From: Desulfosporosinus sp049943955
GTDB lineage: Bacteria > Bacillota > Desulfitobacteriia > Desulfitobacteriales > Desulfitobacteriaceae
DNA length: 64,000 bases
Direction of reading: 5' to 3'
Assembly: GCF_049943955.1 (NCBI RefSeq)
Contig: NZ_JBNFTW010000002.1
Location: forward strand, 434,001 to 498,000
The notes under the pieces are model-generated. The model was not told the DNA's origin. It did not search any database and saw only the letters and a program-made list of their open reading frames with translations. Shown piece by piece: positions 17,775 to 25,825 of this stretch (within the stretch, counting starts at the first letter, position 1; each line of letters opens with the position of its first letter). A program made the translations under genes and the position numbers.

Positions 17775-17867
17775 TGGAGGACGGACTGGATTCGAACCAG
17801 TAAGTATATTTCCGAGCAATAAGGCTATGTACTCGGGAATAGCGTGTTCCCAGCACGCTCGCCGCCC
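17775..17867 (-). tRNA. tRNA-like gene without a D-arm, long variable arm, encoded CCA (possible pseudo- or allo-tRNA)
   Basis: On the minus strand: acceptor GGGCGG (17867-17862) pairs with CCGTCC (one G-U). Then, after only two bases, comes a 6-bp anticodon stem AGCGTG/CACGCT with the 7-base loop CTGGGAA (anticodon would be GGG), a long variable arm (TTCCCGAG / CTCGGAAA, one mismatch), a perfect T-arm ACTGG-TTCGAAT-CCAGT, the acceptor 3' strand, then T and CCA. The D-arm is missing. A perfect TATAAT lies at 17879-17874, so transcription would begin at the first base of the acceptor. It could be a decayed Ser-type tRNA or an unusual functional one. Confidence 0.5.
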
Positions 17868-17936
17868 ATAGACATTATATGATAATTCGGGCCTTTCATT
17901 TTATGAAAAAGTTTAATCGACGATATGTTTCCTCCT

Positions 17937-17959
17937 AACCGCCATGAGCGGTTATTTTT
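17937..17959 (+). terminator. Terminator-like hairpin
   Basis: AACCGC-CATGA-GCGGTT followed by ATTTTTAT. No clear gene lies upstream on the + strand. Confidence 0.5.
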
Positions 17960-18094
17960 ATGCCCAAATTTAAATATTCAGTTTGCAGAAACGATAAAAG
18001 CAGCTTTGTCAAAGAATTATTCATAAGTAATTATGAGATAGGGATAGACAAATGAAAATTTATGCCACACCGATCTCTGTTCTTGTCTGGTCCA

Positions 18095-18255
18095 AACTCG
18101 GTCAAGATCGAGCAGGCCATCTCCATGGAAGAGGAGAAGATCGCCGGGAACTGGATGGTGTTGTTTAGTGCCAAAGTGAGATTAACGGAGAGCTGAAACG
18201 GTTTGAGATTAAGTATGAATTGAATAGTTGTAAGTGGATGCTTTGGAAGATATAG
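18095..18255 (+). pseudogene. Frameshifted gene remnant
   Basis: Two overlapping frames join into one readable protein: NSVKIEQAISMEEEKIAGNW...MVLFSAKV, then in the next frame EINGELKRFEIKYELNSCKW...MLWKI and a stop. The join lies near 18175. A strong terminator directly follows (18255-18281). The family is not recognised; it looks like the tail of a small secreted or immunity-type beta protein. Confidence 0.45.
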
Positions 18256-18281
18256 AGGCTCCCGCGATGGGAGCCTTTTTA
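18255..18281 (+). terminator. Terminator behind the frameshifted remnant
   Basis: AGGCTCCC-GCGAT-GGGAGCCT followed by TTTTAATTTT. Confidence 0.8.
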
Positions 18282-18404
18282 ATTTTATATAACTTTTGTT
18301 CATGCCTAACATGACTATTATATATTTGTCATTAGCTATAGATGGATATTATTATATAGAAGTAATTATAAAGGTCATAATGATAAAGCTTAGGAGTGTT
18401 CTTA

Positions 18405-18584
18405 TTGACTCTTGATGAACAAATTGAAAACACTAGAGCCCATATGATAAAAATTGCTGCCGATAAAGGCATAAGAGATCCGAGGGTAATTCAAGTTAGC
18501 ATGAAACTTGATAAATTGATTAACGAATTCTTATATCGTTCAAGGAAAAAGAGCCAGGTGATTAATATTATTGTGTCCCATTAG
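18405..18584 (+). CDS. Spo0E-family aspartyl-phosphate phosphatase-like protein
   Basis: 59 residues from TTG 18405 (TAGGAG eight bases before). The sequence LDEQIENTRAHMIKIAADKG...RDPRVIQVSMKLDKLINEFL matches the two-helix Spo0E fold: a first helix, a short turn with D-P, and the signature S-x-x-L-D-x-L-I. Spo0E proteins remove phosphate from Spo0A and delay sporulation. The signature here has SMKLD where most have SQELD. It is monocistronic, with its own terminator. It supports an endospore-former. Confidence 0.8.
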   Translation: MTLDEQIENTRAHMIKIAADKGIRDPRVIQVSMKLDKLINEFLYRSRKKSQVINIIVSH

Positions 18585-18612
18585 AAAAGAGAGCTTAATC
18601 GCTCTCTTTTTA
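18585..18612 (+). terminator. Terminator of the Spo0E-like gene
   Basis: AAAAGAGAGC-TTAATC-GCTCTCTTTT followed by TAT. Confidence 0.85.
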
Positions 18613-18679
18613 TGTTAGCATAGTTAATACCTAGTAATATTATTTATTGGAAGGATCCAGGCAACATGGGTCCATATCC

Positions 18680-19207
18680 TTAGTTAACCGGAATCTCTAC
18701 AGTTGCAGTACCATTACTAAATAGGTCATTTTTTATTTCTAATTCAAAAGATTTGGATGCTTTTGGTACCTCATACCCTAACTCACCGGTCATTTTTTTG
18801 CCGGGTGGGATTGACCCATCCAATTTACCGTTTGCTTCGCTTAAAGCTTCAATGCTTATGTCTTGGCTCCTGCCGTCTTTATCTGTTAGTTTAAATGATA
18901 ACATACTACTAATAGAAGCGTCTTGACTTCCGTTGTTCACAATGGTCATATCAATAAGCAAAAATACGTTTCCATCCTTAGGTTTCATATATTCATTTTT
19001 ACCGCCTGAAGTTCTTATGCCATTTACCTTGTATTGTAAATCGCCTAACTTAAACGTGTCTCCTACTTTGAATGTTTCGTTTTTTGGAGCCGATGATTGG
19101 TCTGTAGTCGGAGTGCTGGATGTAACTTTTGTTGGAACATTAGTTGTTCCGCACCCGGTTAATGTAAATATGATTCCTACTATTAAAAGATATACAAGCT
19201 TTTTCAT
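18680..19207 (-). CDS. DUF4352 lipoprotein
   Basis: 175 residues from ATG 19207, preceded by AAAAGGAGAGAAGAGG. The signal sequence MKKLVYLLIVGIIFTLTGC ends in a lipobox, so the mature protein begins at Cys and is lipid-anchored outside the membrane. After a Thr/Ser/Pro linker, residues about 50-170 form a DUF4352 immunoglobulin-like domain (FKVGDTFKLGDLQYKVNGIR, then VFLLIDMTIVNNGSQDASIS, and SIPPGKKMTGELGYEVPK). It is co-transcribed with the membrane protein gene just upstream (22-base gap). Such pairs are common envelope proteins of Firmicutes; exact role unknown. Confidence 0.85.
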   Translation of the reverse strand: MKKLVYLLIVGIIFTLTGCGTTNVPTKVTSSTPTTDQSSAPKNETFKVGDTFKLGDLQYKVNGIRTSGGKNEYMKPKDGNVFLLIDMTIVNNGSQDASISSMLSFKLTDKDGRSQDISIEALSEANGKLDGSIPPGKKMTGELGYEVPKASKSFELEIKNDLFSNGTATVEIPVN

Positions 19208-19229
19208 CCTCTTCTCTCCTTTTAATTTA

Positions 19230-19580
19230 CTAAGCATTTATTTCTTTAGGAGCAGATTTAACACCTAGCGTTGCTAATATTCCACCGATTAATGCTAGGG
19301 CCATGAATATAGCCACTAATGTACCTCCAAGAATTGCTCCCAAGATAGATGAGATAATAAGCAGTATTCCGGGAACCTTTCCTTTGGCCCCAATTGAAAT
19401 AGCGCCAAGGATTATTACTAGGAAAGAAAACAGAACTCCACCCCAACCGAGCCCTACTACCGTACTCGATCCGCTGGCGTTGAATGCCGAGGCGGCTCCT
19501 CCAACGAGTAAAGTTACTCCAGCCGATAGGATGCCAAAGACGCCTGCGATTAAAGATATGATACCGCCTGCTTTTTGCAT
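19230..19580 (-). CDS. Small four-helix membrane protein (DUF4064-like)
   Basis: 116 residues, mostly hydrophobic, with four predicted membrane helices and many Gly/Ala residues (GGIISLIAGVFGILSAGVTLL at the N-terminus; LIGGILATLGVKSAPKEINA at the end). GAAGGAGATGTTAAG precedes the start. The layout resembles DUF4064 and related small membrane proteins that sit next to DUF4352 lipoproteins. It is first in a two-gene leftward unit with the lipoprotein. Confidence 0.7.
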   Translation of the reverse strand: MQKAGGIISLIAGVFGILSAGVTLLVGGAASAFNASGSSTVVGLGWGGVLFSFLVIILGAISIGAKGKVPGILLIISSILGAILGGTLVAIFMALALIGGILATLGVKSAPKEINA

Positions 19581-20711
19581 TTTTTCTTAACATCTCCTTC
19601 ACAATTTTAAAATGATTTTCTATGTTTCTATGGTATTTCCTGCTTTCCGACATTCTTAATGGTTCTGCGACAAATATGTAAGAAAATAGTAAGACCCCGG
19701 CTGGAAAAAGCTAGGGCCTTATTAATGACGATAATCGGGCCAAAGGTAATCAACTTTTTCTCCAACTGTGAGATAAAAGAGATTGAGAATAACCTGTTAA
19801 TTGCGATAATCGGTCTTGTGTTATCTTCATAAAGCCTACAACGCTTATGTCTTTTCAAATTTACATCACCAAAGCTCTATTTTCAGTAAGAACAAGCTGT
19901 TTTCCTTCGGAAGATTGACGTGAAGAAAATTATATACCAAAGTTAATAAATTGTTTTTTATTTTAGACAATATTAACAGTAAACTGTTAAAGAGAAGGGG
20001 ATTAACGTTGGATTTTTTGGAAGAAAGAATATTTAGGGCGCTTATGACATCAAGAATGACAAGGAATATAAAATAAGGATTACATAAGTTGAAAATGGAT
20101 ATATATCCACCCCGACAGATACAATGGATTTATTATTAACGGACTAGGGTTTTATGATTTGATTCGGAGTTAAATGATTAGTATGTTACCTAGAATAGCA
20201 ATCATTGCAACTGTGAATCACAAGGAATACATTCCCCATAAAAATCCTCGCTACCCTCATATCTGTCCTCACTTGGTTCGAAATCAACGTTCGACCTCAC
20301 CCGGACAAAAAATCCCGAACCATGATTATACGATGATAACGTTCTGTTTTAAACAAGTAAGTCATTCCTTAAATTAGATTTTAAAAACAATTATGTTACA
20401 TTAATGTAATCAAGTGGCAAATTTAACAATTTAATAATAAGCTATTTTAAAGAAAACAATTTTTTAAATATTATCTATCTAAATTGTACTAACTTTGATT
20501 TCTGTTTTTATTGAATTGCTTAGTGGTGAAGGCCGCGCACCATTTTCATTACTATTTGTGCCGCCAGCGGTAGCGGCGGAATGGAGGTTAAAATAAAAAA
20601 TCCCGCAATTGCTTGCGAGAGAGATTTTTTATTTTAATAAAAGTAATGCCTAAACAAATGGAGCTAACCCTTCAAGCACTAACCCATCCGTTCGCTGATT
20701 TTTTTTATCAG
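19581..20711. other. Intergenic region, no supported gene
   Basis: Contains a GC-rich palindrome (CCGCC...GGCGG, about 20561-20581) and a large T-rich hairpin at 20589-20636. A 22-codon frame near 20008 (TTG after GAAGGGGATTAACG, DFLEERIFRALM...) looks like a gene remnant. Nothing else is supported. Confidence 0.4.
20589..20636. terminator. Large bidirectional terminator
   Basis: Stem TAAAATAAAAAATC / GATTTTTTATTTTA with an inner CGCAA-TTG-type stem. It ends the leftward polymerase transcript. Confidence 0.7.
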
Positions 20712-21965
20712 TTACAATATACTAGACATTATCGGATATTCCTCATCCTCAACTGTTCCGCCGCTACTGAACCGCACCCCGCTGTGCAAAAAAGCTGATC
20801 TGAAGACTGAACCGTTTCCGTATTTCTCCCGAATCACATCAACTACCCGGTCAACGGCTCGCTGTTTGTCGTAATCTTTCTCAAAAAAGGCTATTTGATG
20901 AAAATCATTTAAACATAGCTCGGATGTTCTAACACCTAAATGCCGAACTGGCTCACCTTTCCAGAGTTCATCAAATAATTCGCAAGCGATTTCATATATC
21001 GTATTAGTGCAATCCGTGGCCGAGAATAATTTCCTTTGGTGTGAACAATTATAAAACTCATTCGTTCTTAATGAGATAGATACTAACCCAGCACAACAAC
21101 CGGCTTGTCGAAGCCTTGCAGTGACTGTCTCTGTCAAGGAGAGTAAAACCAGATGGGCAGTGTCTCGATCCTCAACGTCAAAAGAAATTGTGGTGGAGTT
21201 TCCCATTCCTTTGATGATAGGTCGCCGATTCTCTCTAACTGGGTTGTTCTCAATACCGTTTGCGTAGTTCCAAACAAGTAGACCATGACTGTGCAGGAAG
21301 AGTTTAATTAATTTAGGATCATAATTTGCCAAATTTCCAATTGTTCTGATTCCCCGGCTCCTTAATTTTTTGGAAGTAGCACGACCGACCATAAATAGCT
21401 CTTCGATGGGAAGAACCCACATTTTTTCCGCGATCTCTTCGGGGAATATGGTATGTACCTTGTCCGGCTTCTCAAGTTCGGAAGCCATTTTTGCTAAAAT
21501 TTTATTCGTCGAAATTCCCACGTTGACCGTAAAGCCTAATTCATTTTTAATTCGGTTCTTAATTACATAAGCCGCTTTAATGGGATCTTTAAATAATCGT
21601 TCCATAGCTGAGAAATCCACAAAATATTCATCGATGCTATATTGTTCAACCGAAGGTGAATACTCCCGGAGAATATCGCCAAAGGCTTTAGAACACTGCA
21701 TATATAAGCTATAGTTTGGTGGTACTATTACTAATTCCGGACACTTCGCTAAGGCTGTATAAAGCGTTTCCCCGGTCTGTATGCCGTACTGTTTTGCCGG
21801 TATTGATTTCGTGAGGACGATGCCATGGCGGGTTTCGGGATTCCCGCCAATGATAGAGGGAACTGTCCGTAAGTCTAAAGGGTCGCCGTGCTGAAGCCGA
21901 TATGCCGCCTCCCAAGAAAGGTACGCGGAATTTGCGTCTATATGAAAAATGATCCTCTTGACCAT
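20712..21965 (-). CDS. Y-family DNA polymerase (DinB/UmuC-like)
   Basis: 417 residues from ATG 21965 (GAGGTGA just before; the in-frame GTG at 21974 lies inside that ribosome site). Motifs: IIFHIDANSAYLSWEA with the first catalytic Asp, VPPNYSLYMQCSKAFGDIL, and YSIDEYFVDFS with the Asp-Glu pair; then a helix-hairpin-helix thumb (GRATSKKLRSRGIRTIGNLA) and a little-finger domain. It is a translesion polymerase. It is closer to the UmuC-like DinB branch of Gram-positives than to housekeeping Pol IV. A LexA box lies 43 bases upstream, so SOS control is likely. Confidence 0.9.
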   Translation of the reverse strand: MVKRIIFHIDANSAYLSWEAAYRLQHGDPLDLRTVPSIIGGNPETRHGIVLTKSIPAKQYGIQTGETLYTALAKCPELVIVPPNYSLYMQCSKAFGDILREYSPSVEQYSIDEYFVDFSAMERLFKDPIKAAYVIKNRIKNELGFTVNVGISTNKILAKMASELEKPDKVHTIFPEEIAEKMWVLPIEELFMVGRATSKKLRSRGIRTIGNLANYDPKLIKLFLHSHGLLVWNYANGIENNPVRENRRPIIKGMGNSTTISFDVEDRDTAHLVLLSLTETVTARLRQAGCCAGLVSISLRTNEFYNCSHQRKLFSATDCTNTIYEIACELFDELWKGEPVRHLGVRTSELCLNDFHQIAFFEKDYDKQRAVDRVVDVIREKYGNGSVFRSAFLHSGVRFSSGGTVEDEEYPIMSSIL

Positions 21966-22007
21966 TTTCTTCACCTCACGATAGGAATGTCAATTCTTAT
22001 TTTATCA

Positions 22008-22019
22008 GAACGTATGTTC
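22008..22019 (-). promoter_or_regulatory. LexA (DinR) box upstream of the Y-family polymerase
   Basis: GAAC-GTAT-GTTC is a perfect GAAC-N4-GTTC palindrome, the Gram-positive SOS operator, directly before the polymerase gene. Confidence 0.85.
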
Positions 22020-22225
22020 CTCGTAAAGAAAACTCGGCAGCCAAATTATTACAGTTTATGCTACAAAATCGAAGACAGTCCGGCCCCTAAACAATAATGA
22101 TTATAATTTTGTTGGGTATTTGAAGATAAACGCTTCTAACTGTCTATACTCCAAAATTGTCAACTCCTTACATGCTTATTTTTGCTTCTTATTCTCACAG
22201 AATCAACGTTTGAGCGGGTGAGAAA

Positions 22226-22972
22226 ATGATTAAGAAGCAAATGAACTTGGCCTTGAGCCCACATATGGGCATATATGAGTTGATCATTCCGAAGGACAAT
22301 CTGTTACGACAGATAAATGAATTAGTAGATTTTGATTTTATCTACGGTAAACTGGTCAATGTTTATTGTCAAAATAATGGACGAGTGGCAATAAACCCAG
22401 TACGGATGTTTAAATATCTTTTGCTAAAAAGCATTTTCGATATTTCAGACGTTGACGTAGTTGAACGATCAAAATACGATATGTCGTTCAAGTATTTTCT
22501 TGGTATGACCCCAGAAGAAGACGTTATCAACGCAAGCTCACTGACCAAATGTAGAAAGTTGCGGCTCAAAGATTCAAACCTGCTTGATCTATTGATTAAT
22601 AAAACGGTGGAAATCGCTTTAGATCAAGGTATCATAAAAAGTAAATCTATTATTGTAGATTCTACCCATACCCAGGCGAGATACAATCAGAAATCACCAA
22701 GGGAGCATTTGGTTGAGTATTCTAAGAGGTTACGCAAAGCGGTCTATACCATTGATGAAACAATGAAGGAGCAATTCCTACCACAAGTAAAATCAGCTGG
22801 AATCGTAAGTGGTATCACGCAAGAAGAGACTGCGAAATATGGTGGTTTTCCAACGATAACCATAAAGAAATATGAGAATGATTGTACTGAAATGCCGATA
22901 AATTTAGCATACAAGATGTCAAGATTATATAATGTCTCGCTAGACGATCTCTACATTGGTAAGGTTGAATAA
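22226..22972 (+). pseudogene. Chimeric remnant: IS1182-type transposase N-terminus joined to the tail of an XRE HTH protein
   Basis: Residues 1 to about 195 are the N-terminal half of an IS1182-family transposase (LALSPHMGIYELIIPKDN, NPVRMFKYLLLKSIFDISD, then SIIVDSTHTQARYN with the first catalytic Asp). The frame then passes without a stop into GITQEETAKYGGFPTITIKKYE and PINLAYKMSRLYNVSLDDLY, the end of a Cro/C1-type helix-turn-helix protein. The rest of the DDE domain is gone, so it cannot transpose. Upstream is GAGCGGGTGAGAAA. The frame has stayed open across the join, so a fused protein could still be made. Confidence 0.75.
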
Positions 22973-22985
22973 AACTAAGACATTA

Positions 22986-23016
22986 AAAAACCCGAGGTAT
23001 ACAACCTCGGGTTTTT
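22986..23016 (+). terminator. Terminator of the chimeric frame
   Basis: AAAAACCCGAGGT / ACCTCGGGTTTTT, 13 bp. Confidence 0.9.
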
Positions 23017-23059
23017 ATAAGCTCGTGTACAAATTTGTGTACATTGCCTTATTTCTAAG

Positions 23060-23111
23060 TGGTGCGGTCGAGAGGACTTGAACCTCCATGCCCTTGCGAG
23101 CACTAGAACCT
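23060..23111. repeat. attL: left 52-bp copy of the tRNA-Leu 3' half
   Basis: Identical to 29647-29698. Identity stops at the anticodon loop, a usual crossover position for tRNA-specific tyrosine integrases. Confidence 0.9.
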
Positions 23112-23144
23112 TAATTTTGCGTGGTCTGCAACGTGCCACGACGC
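23060..23144 (-). pseudogene. Decayed tRNA-Leu copy at the left end of the island
   Basis: Past the 52-bp core the sequence still resembles the 5' half of tRNA-Leu (GTCTGC and GCCACGAC words shared with the intact gene), but the 5' anticodon stem strand no longer pairs. The element therefore seems to carry nearly a whole tRNA-Leu copy that has decayed. Confidence 0.55.
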
Positions 23145-23171
23145 TAGTGTTCATGCGGTTTAGGACGTTCT

Positions 23172-23204
23172 CCCAACGTAAAACCTCGCTAGACCACGCT
23201 GAAA
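23172..23204. repeat. Candidate integrase arm-binding repeat, left end
   Basis: The segment CCCAACGTAAAACC-TCGCTAGACCAC matches CCCACGCAAAAACC-GCACTAGACCAC at 29527-29553 near the right end. Further CGC(AC)TAGA words occur at 29491 and 29507. Confidence 0.5.
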
Positions 23205-23294
23205 TGGCGACTTCCGCACAAGATGTTTTTCGTTCGATGCTAGGTGAAATACCGCCAATCTTTTGCGAATAACAAACGCAAAGGAGCGGTCATC

Positions 23295-24287
23295 ATGGAA
23301 GTATTGGAGTTCGCACAACACGCCAACAAACGGGAAAGAATTGGTCTGAGTTGGGATTTATCGGTAGAAGCGTTCCTCAACGAAAAACGTGCCGAAAATC
23401 TAACCGAGCAAAGTTTGGTTTACTACCAGCAAGCACTGAGTTACCTTCATTCCTTCGCCTTGATGATTAAGGTCGATGCCCCCGAACATTTCCGCAAAGA
23501 ACATTTGAACCAATGGATACGCTACATGCTAGAGGTTCGCAAGAACAAGGCCACCACCGTCAATAGTAAAATACGTGCTGTACGTCCATTCTTCACTTAT
23601 CTGAGCGAGTCCAGCTATATCTCCCACCAAATGAAGATTAAGCTGCTCAAGGAAGACGAGCCAATCATCAAGACGTTCAGCGAAGAACAGATAAAGAAGT
23701 TAATTGCCAAGCCCGATGCCAGCACGTGTACATTTGCCGAATTTCGAGATTGGGTGATGATTTGTACGTTCCTAGCAACAGGAATGAGGTTGCGTTCCCT
23801 AATTCACCTGCAGGTTAAAGATATTGACTTCGTGCAGAAGGAAATCCTGCTTACCACGACCAAGAACCGAAAGCAACAGTTAATTCCGCTCTCATACTCC
23901 CTAGAACCTGTCTTAAACGCCTTCCTCCAGGTCAGAAAGGGCGAACCAACTGACTTCCTGTTCTGTAACTCCTACGGCGAGCAGCTAAGCAAAAGGAACT
24001 GTGAGGAACGTGTTGAACGGTACTGTTCCGACCGGGGAATTAACACCGATGAGATTAGATGTAGCCCCCACACCTTCAGGCACACTTTCGCCGTCCAAAG
24101 CCTGGTGAACAAGACGTTAAACATTTTTGAGCTACAGAAAGTGTTGTCTCACTCAACGCTAGACATGGTGAAGAGATACGCCAAGATTAGCGATACTGAC
24201 CTGAAGAAGAACTTTAAATCACCACTCGATACGTTTTCCTCGATGGCAAAAAACAAGGGCCGGAAGGCCATTTCAATGAAAATGTAA
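23295..24287 (+). CDS. Tyrosine recombinase (integrase of the island)
   Basis: 330 residues from ATG 23295 with AAAGGAGCGGTCATC in front; the longer frame from 23244 has no such site. The N-terminal SAM-like core-binding domain (DLSVEAFLNEKRAENLTEQS) is followed by the catalytic domain with all key residues: Arg in TGMRLRSLIHL, the Lys in the TTKNRKQQL hairpin, HTFRH, LSHS (His) and the nucleophile Tyr in MVKRYAK. It is predicted to integrate and excise the island at tRNA-Leu. It lies 180 bases from attL and is transcribed inward. Confidence 0.92.
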   Translation: MEVLEFAQHANKRERIGLSWDLSVEAFLNEKRAENLTEQSLVYYQQALSYLHSFALMIKVDAPEHFRKEHLNQWIRYMLEVRKNKATTVNSKIRAVRPFFTYLSESSYISHQMKIKLLKEDEPIIKTFSEEQIKKLIAKPDASTCTFAEFRDWVMICTFLATGMRLRSLIHLQVKDIDFVQKEILLTTTKNRKQQLIPLSYSLEPVLNAFLQVRKGEPTDFLFCNSYGEQLSKRNCEERVERYCSDRGINTDEIRCSPHTFRHTFAVQSLVNKTLNIFELQKVLSHSTLDMVKRYAKISDTDLKKNFKSPLDTFSSMAKNKGRKAISMKM

Positions 24288-24509
24288 TAAGAAATTCTTT
24301 CAGAGCTGTCTAGAACGGATGGCTCTTTCTTTATTGATTTTTGGCCTTTACCAGGGTTGCTATATAGATTATTATTATTACCAATACAACCCCAGGGCGA
24401 TGTGACATGGTGACCAAACTGCGGCTGGATTTGGGGCGGTTGAAGGACTTTTTGGCGTACCCGTTCCTAGGGTATTTCGAAATGAGTGCGTCAAAGCGGG
24501 GGTGAGGTT

Positions 24510-24953
24510 GTGAGAGGTATCGGTTTCACTGTATCTAACGGTGAGAATATATTACGGACTATTTTCACTGGTGTTGCCTGTGAAAAATATTGGTGGAATA
24601 TTACCGAGGAGGAAATCTATGACAAAATGGATAAGCCGTTATTTGCAGAAAACTATATTAACGGAAAAACATTCGTAGATACCATTTCCAATCAAAATCA
24701 TCACGTTATTTTTGCAAATATCAAGGCTTATCCACCCAACACTTCGCCTACCGAGTTGGAAACTTACGAAGACTTCATCAAAAGTGACTGCCAATTAAAT
24801 CTTTTATGTGTAGACGTAATTTATTACGAAATATATTCCAAGGACGATTTTGTAATTGAAACAATTCGGAGTAACGCCAGCAAGAATGGGTTTCACAATG
24901 TAGAATATATCACCGAAGAAAACGATGGAAGAACCAGGTTTAGCGTATGGTGA
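24510..24953 (+). CDS. DUF2691 family protein
   Basis: 147 residues from GTG 24510 (GGGGGTGAGGTT before it), giving the family start M-R-G-I. Other family marks: CEKYWWNITEEEIYD, VIFANIKAYP, YEDFIKSDCQLNLLCVD, and the end YITEENDGRTRFSVW. DUF2691 proteins are small soluble proteins of Bacilli and Clostridia with no defined activity. A 32-codon frame (24407-24505, MVTKLRLDLGRLKDFLAYPF...) ends 5 bases before the start and might be a leader gene. It is carried on the island with DUF5071, which hints at an immunity-like or accessory role, unproven. Confidence 0.8.
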   Translation: MRGIGFTVSNGENILRTIFTGVACEKYWWNITEEEIYDKMDKPLFAENYINGKTFVDTISNQNHHVIFANIKAYPPNTSPTELETYEDFIKSDCQLNLLCVDVIYYEIYSKDDFVIETIRSNASKNGFHNVEYITEENDGRTRFSVW

Positions 24954-25021
24954 ATACAAAAGTACGGTCGTAGTTTAGTCCCGTGCTCTTATTTGTGTAA
25001 AGCTAAAGGGAGTGTTGATCG

Positions 25022-25606
25022 ATGATAGACTTGTTGCTTAACGAACTGAATTGGGATACATCAGATGAGGACAAAGAAAAAGCATTAAACCAGTTAATTC
25101 AAATCGATGATGATCTAATTCCGACACTAATAAGGTATAAAGACGGTAGGGCGGCAAAAGTATTAAAGGGTATTGGCTATCCGAGAGTCAAGAATGTCTT
25201 ATATGAATTACTTGGTTGGTTAAAAGATATTAACTGGCCTGGTGCATACGACATCGCTGACTTGATCGTCAGTATAGGAACACCCATGATACCGCACATT
25301 AAAAGAGCGTTTGAGGAAAGGGACGATATTTGGCATTATTGGATCATAACCAATGTATTAGAAAAATGGGATAAAGAAACGATAAAGCCTTTGGAAGAGG
25401 AGTTAATGAGGTTTGTTAACAGCTTTGATCTACTCCTGATGACTGAATGTGTAGATATCGCTTCGATGAAGCTTCTCCTTGAGCGACACCTCGGAGACAC
25501 AGGACGAATAACGCAAGTTTATTCTTTAAAAACAGACTATATTGGCCAAATTAACGACAACATAGGAAGTATCAAGGAACTGGTGAAACAAAACACGGAC
25601 CACTAA
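25022..25606 (+). CDS. DUF5071-domain protein
   Basis: 194 residues with AAAGGGAGTGTTGATCG before ATG. The central part LLGWLKDINWPGAYDIADLI plus IPHIKRAFEERDDIWHYWII is the DUF5071 signature, a HEAT-like helical repeat. The first 50 residues look like another helical repeat. Proteins of this family are widespread as single accessory genes next to polymorphic-toxin or mobile loci, so an immunity role is possible but not shown. It follows the DUF2691 gene at 68 bases, so the two are probably one transcript. Confidence 0.75.
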   Translation: MIDLLLNELNWDTSDEDKEKALNQLIQIDDDLIPTLIRYKDGRAAKVLKGIGYPRVKNVLYELLGWLKDINWPGAYDIADLIVSIGTPMIPHIKRAFEERDDIWHYWIITNVLEKWDKETIKPLEEELMRFVNSFDLLLMTECVDIASMKLLLERHLGDTGRITQVYSLKTDYIGQINDNIGSIKELVKQNTDH

Positions 25607-25825
25607 ACCACTTCCACTTGCTTGATGTTCCCTAATGATTTTTAATGACGATGAGTTAAGTCCACATTGGGCTTGGCTCGTTTTTTTTTGCACCAGACGT
25701 AGCTCCTGGGCGAGGTAGGGTCATGTCCTGGTGACCTGCAGCTTACCCACTACGACCTAAAAATGACGTTCCCCCGATAGAGAACGCCCTCCAATTGTTA
25801 TCGGTAATTACGGGTCTGTAGGCAC
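25607..25825. other. Gap between convergent island genes
   Basis: Contains a diverged copy of the island repeat (25695-25728, AGACGTAG...GAGGTAGGGTCATGT). No gene is seen. Confidence 0.4.

Noticed and set aside
17634..17822. Rightward 62-codon frame
   Set aside because: Its end overlaps the tRNA-like sequence and it has no ribosome site.
19258..19653. Leftward 131-codon frame
   Set aside because: It is an out-of-frame shadow of the small membrane protein gene; Arg/Trp-rich and without a ribosome site.
22226..23020. CRISPR or other short regular repeats
   Set aside because: No regularly spaced repeats with unique spacers were found here or elsewhere in the window.
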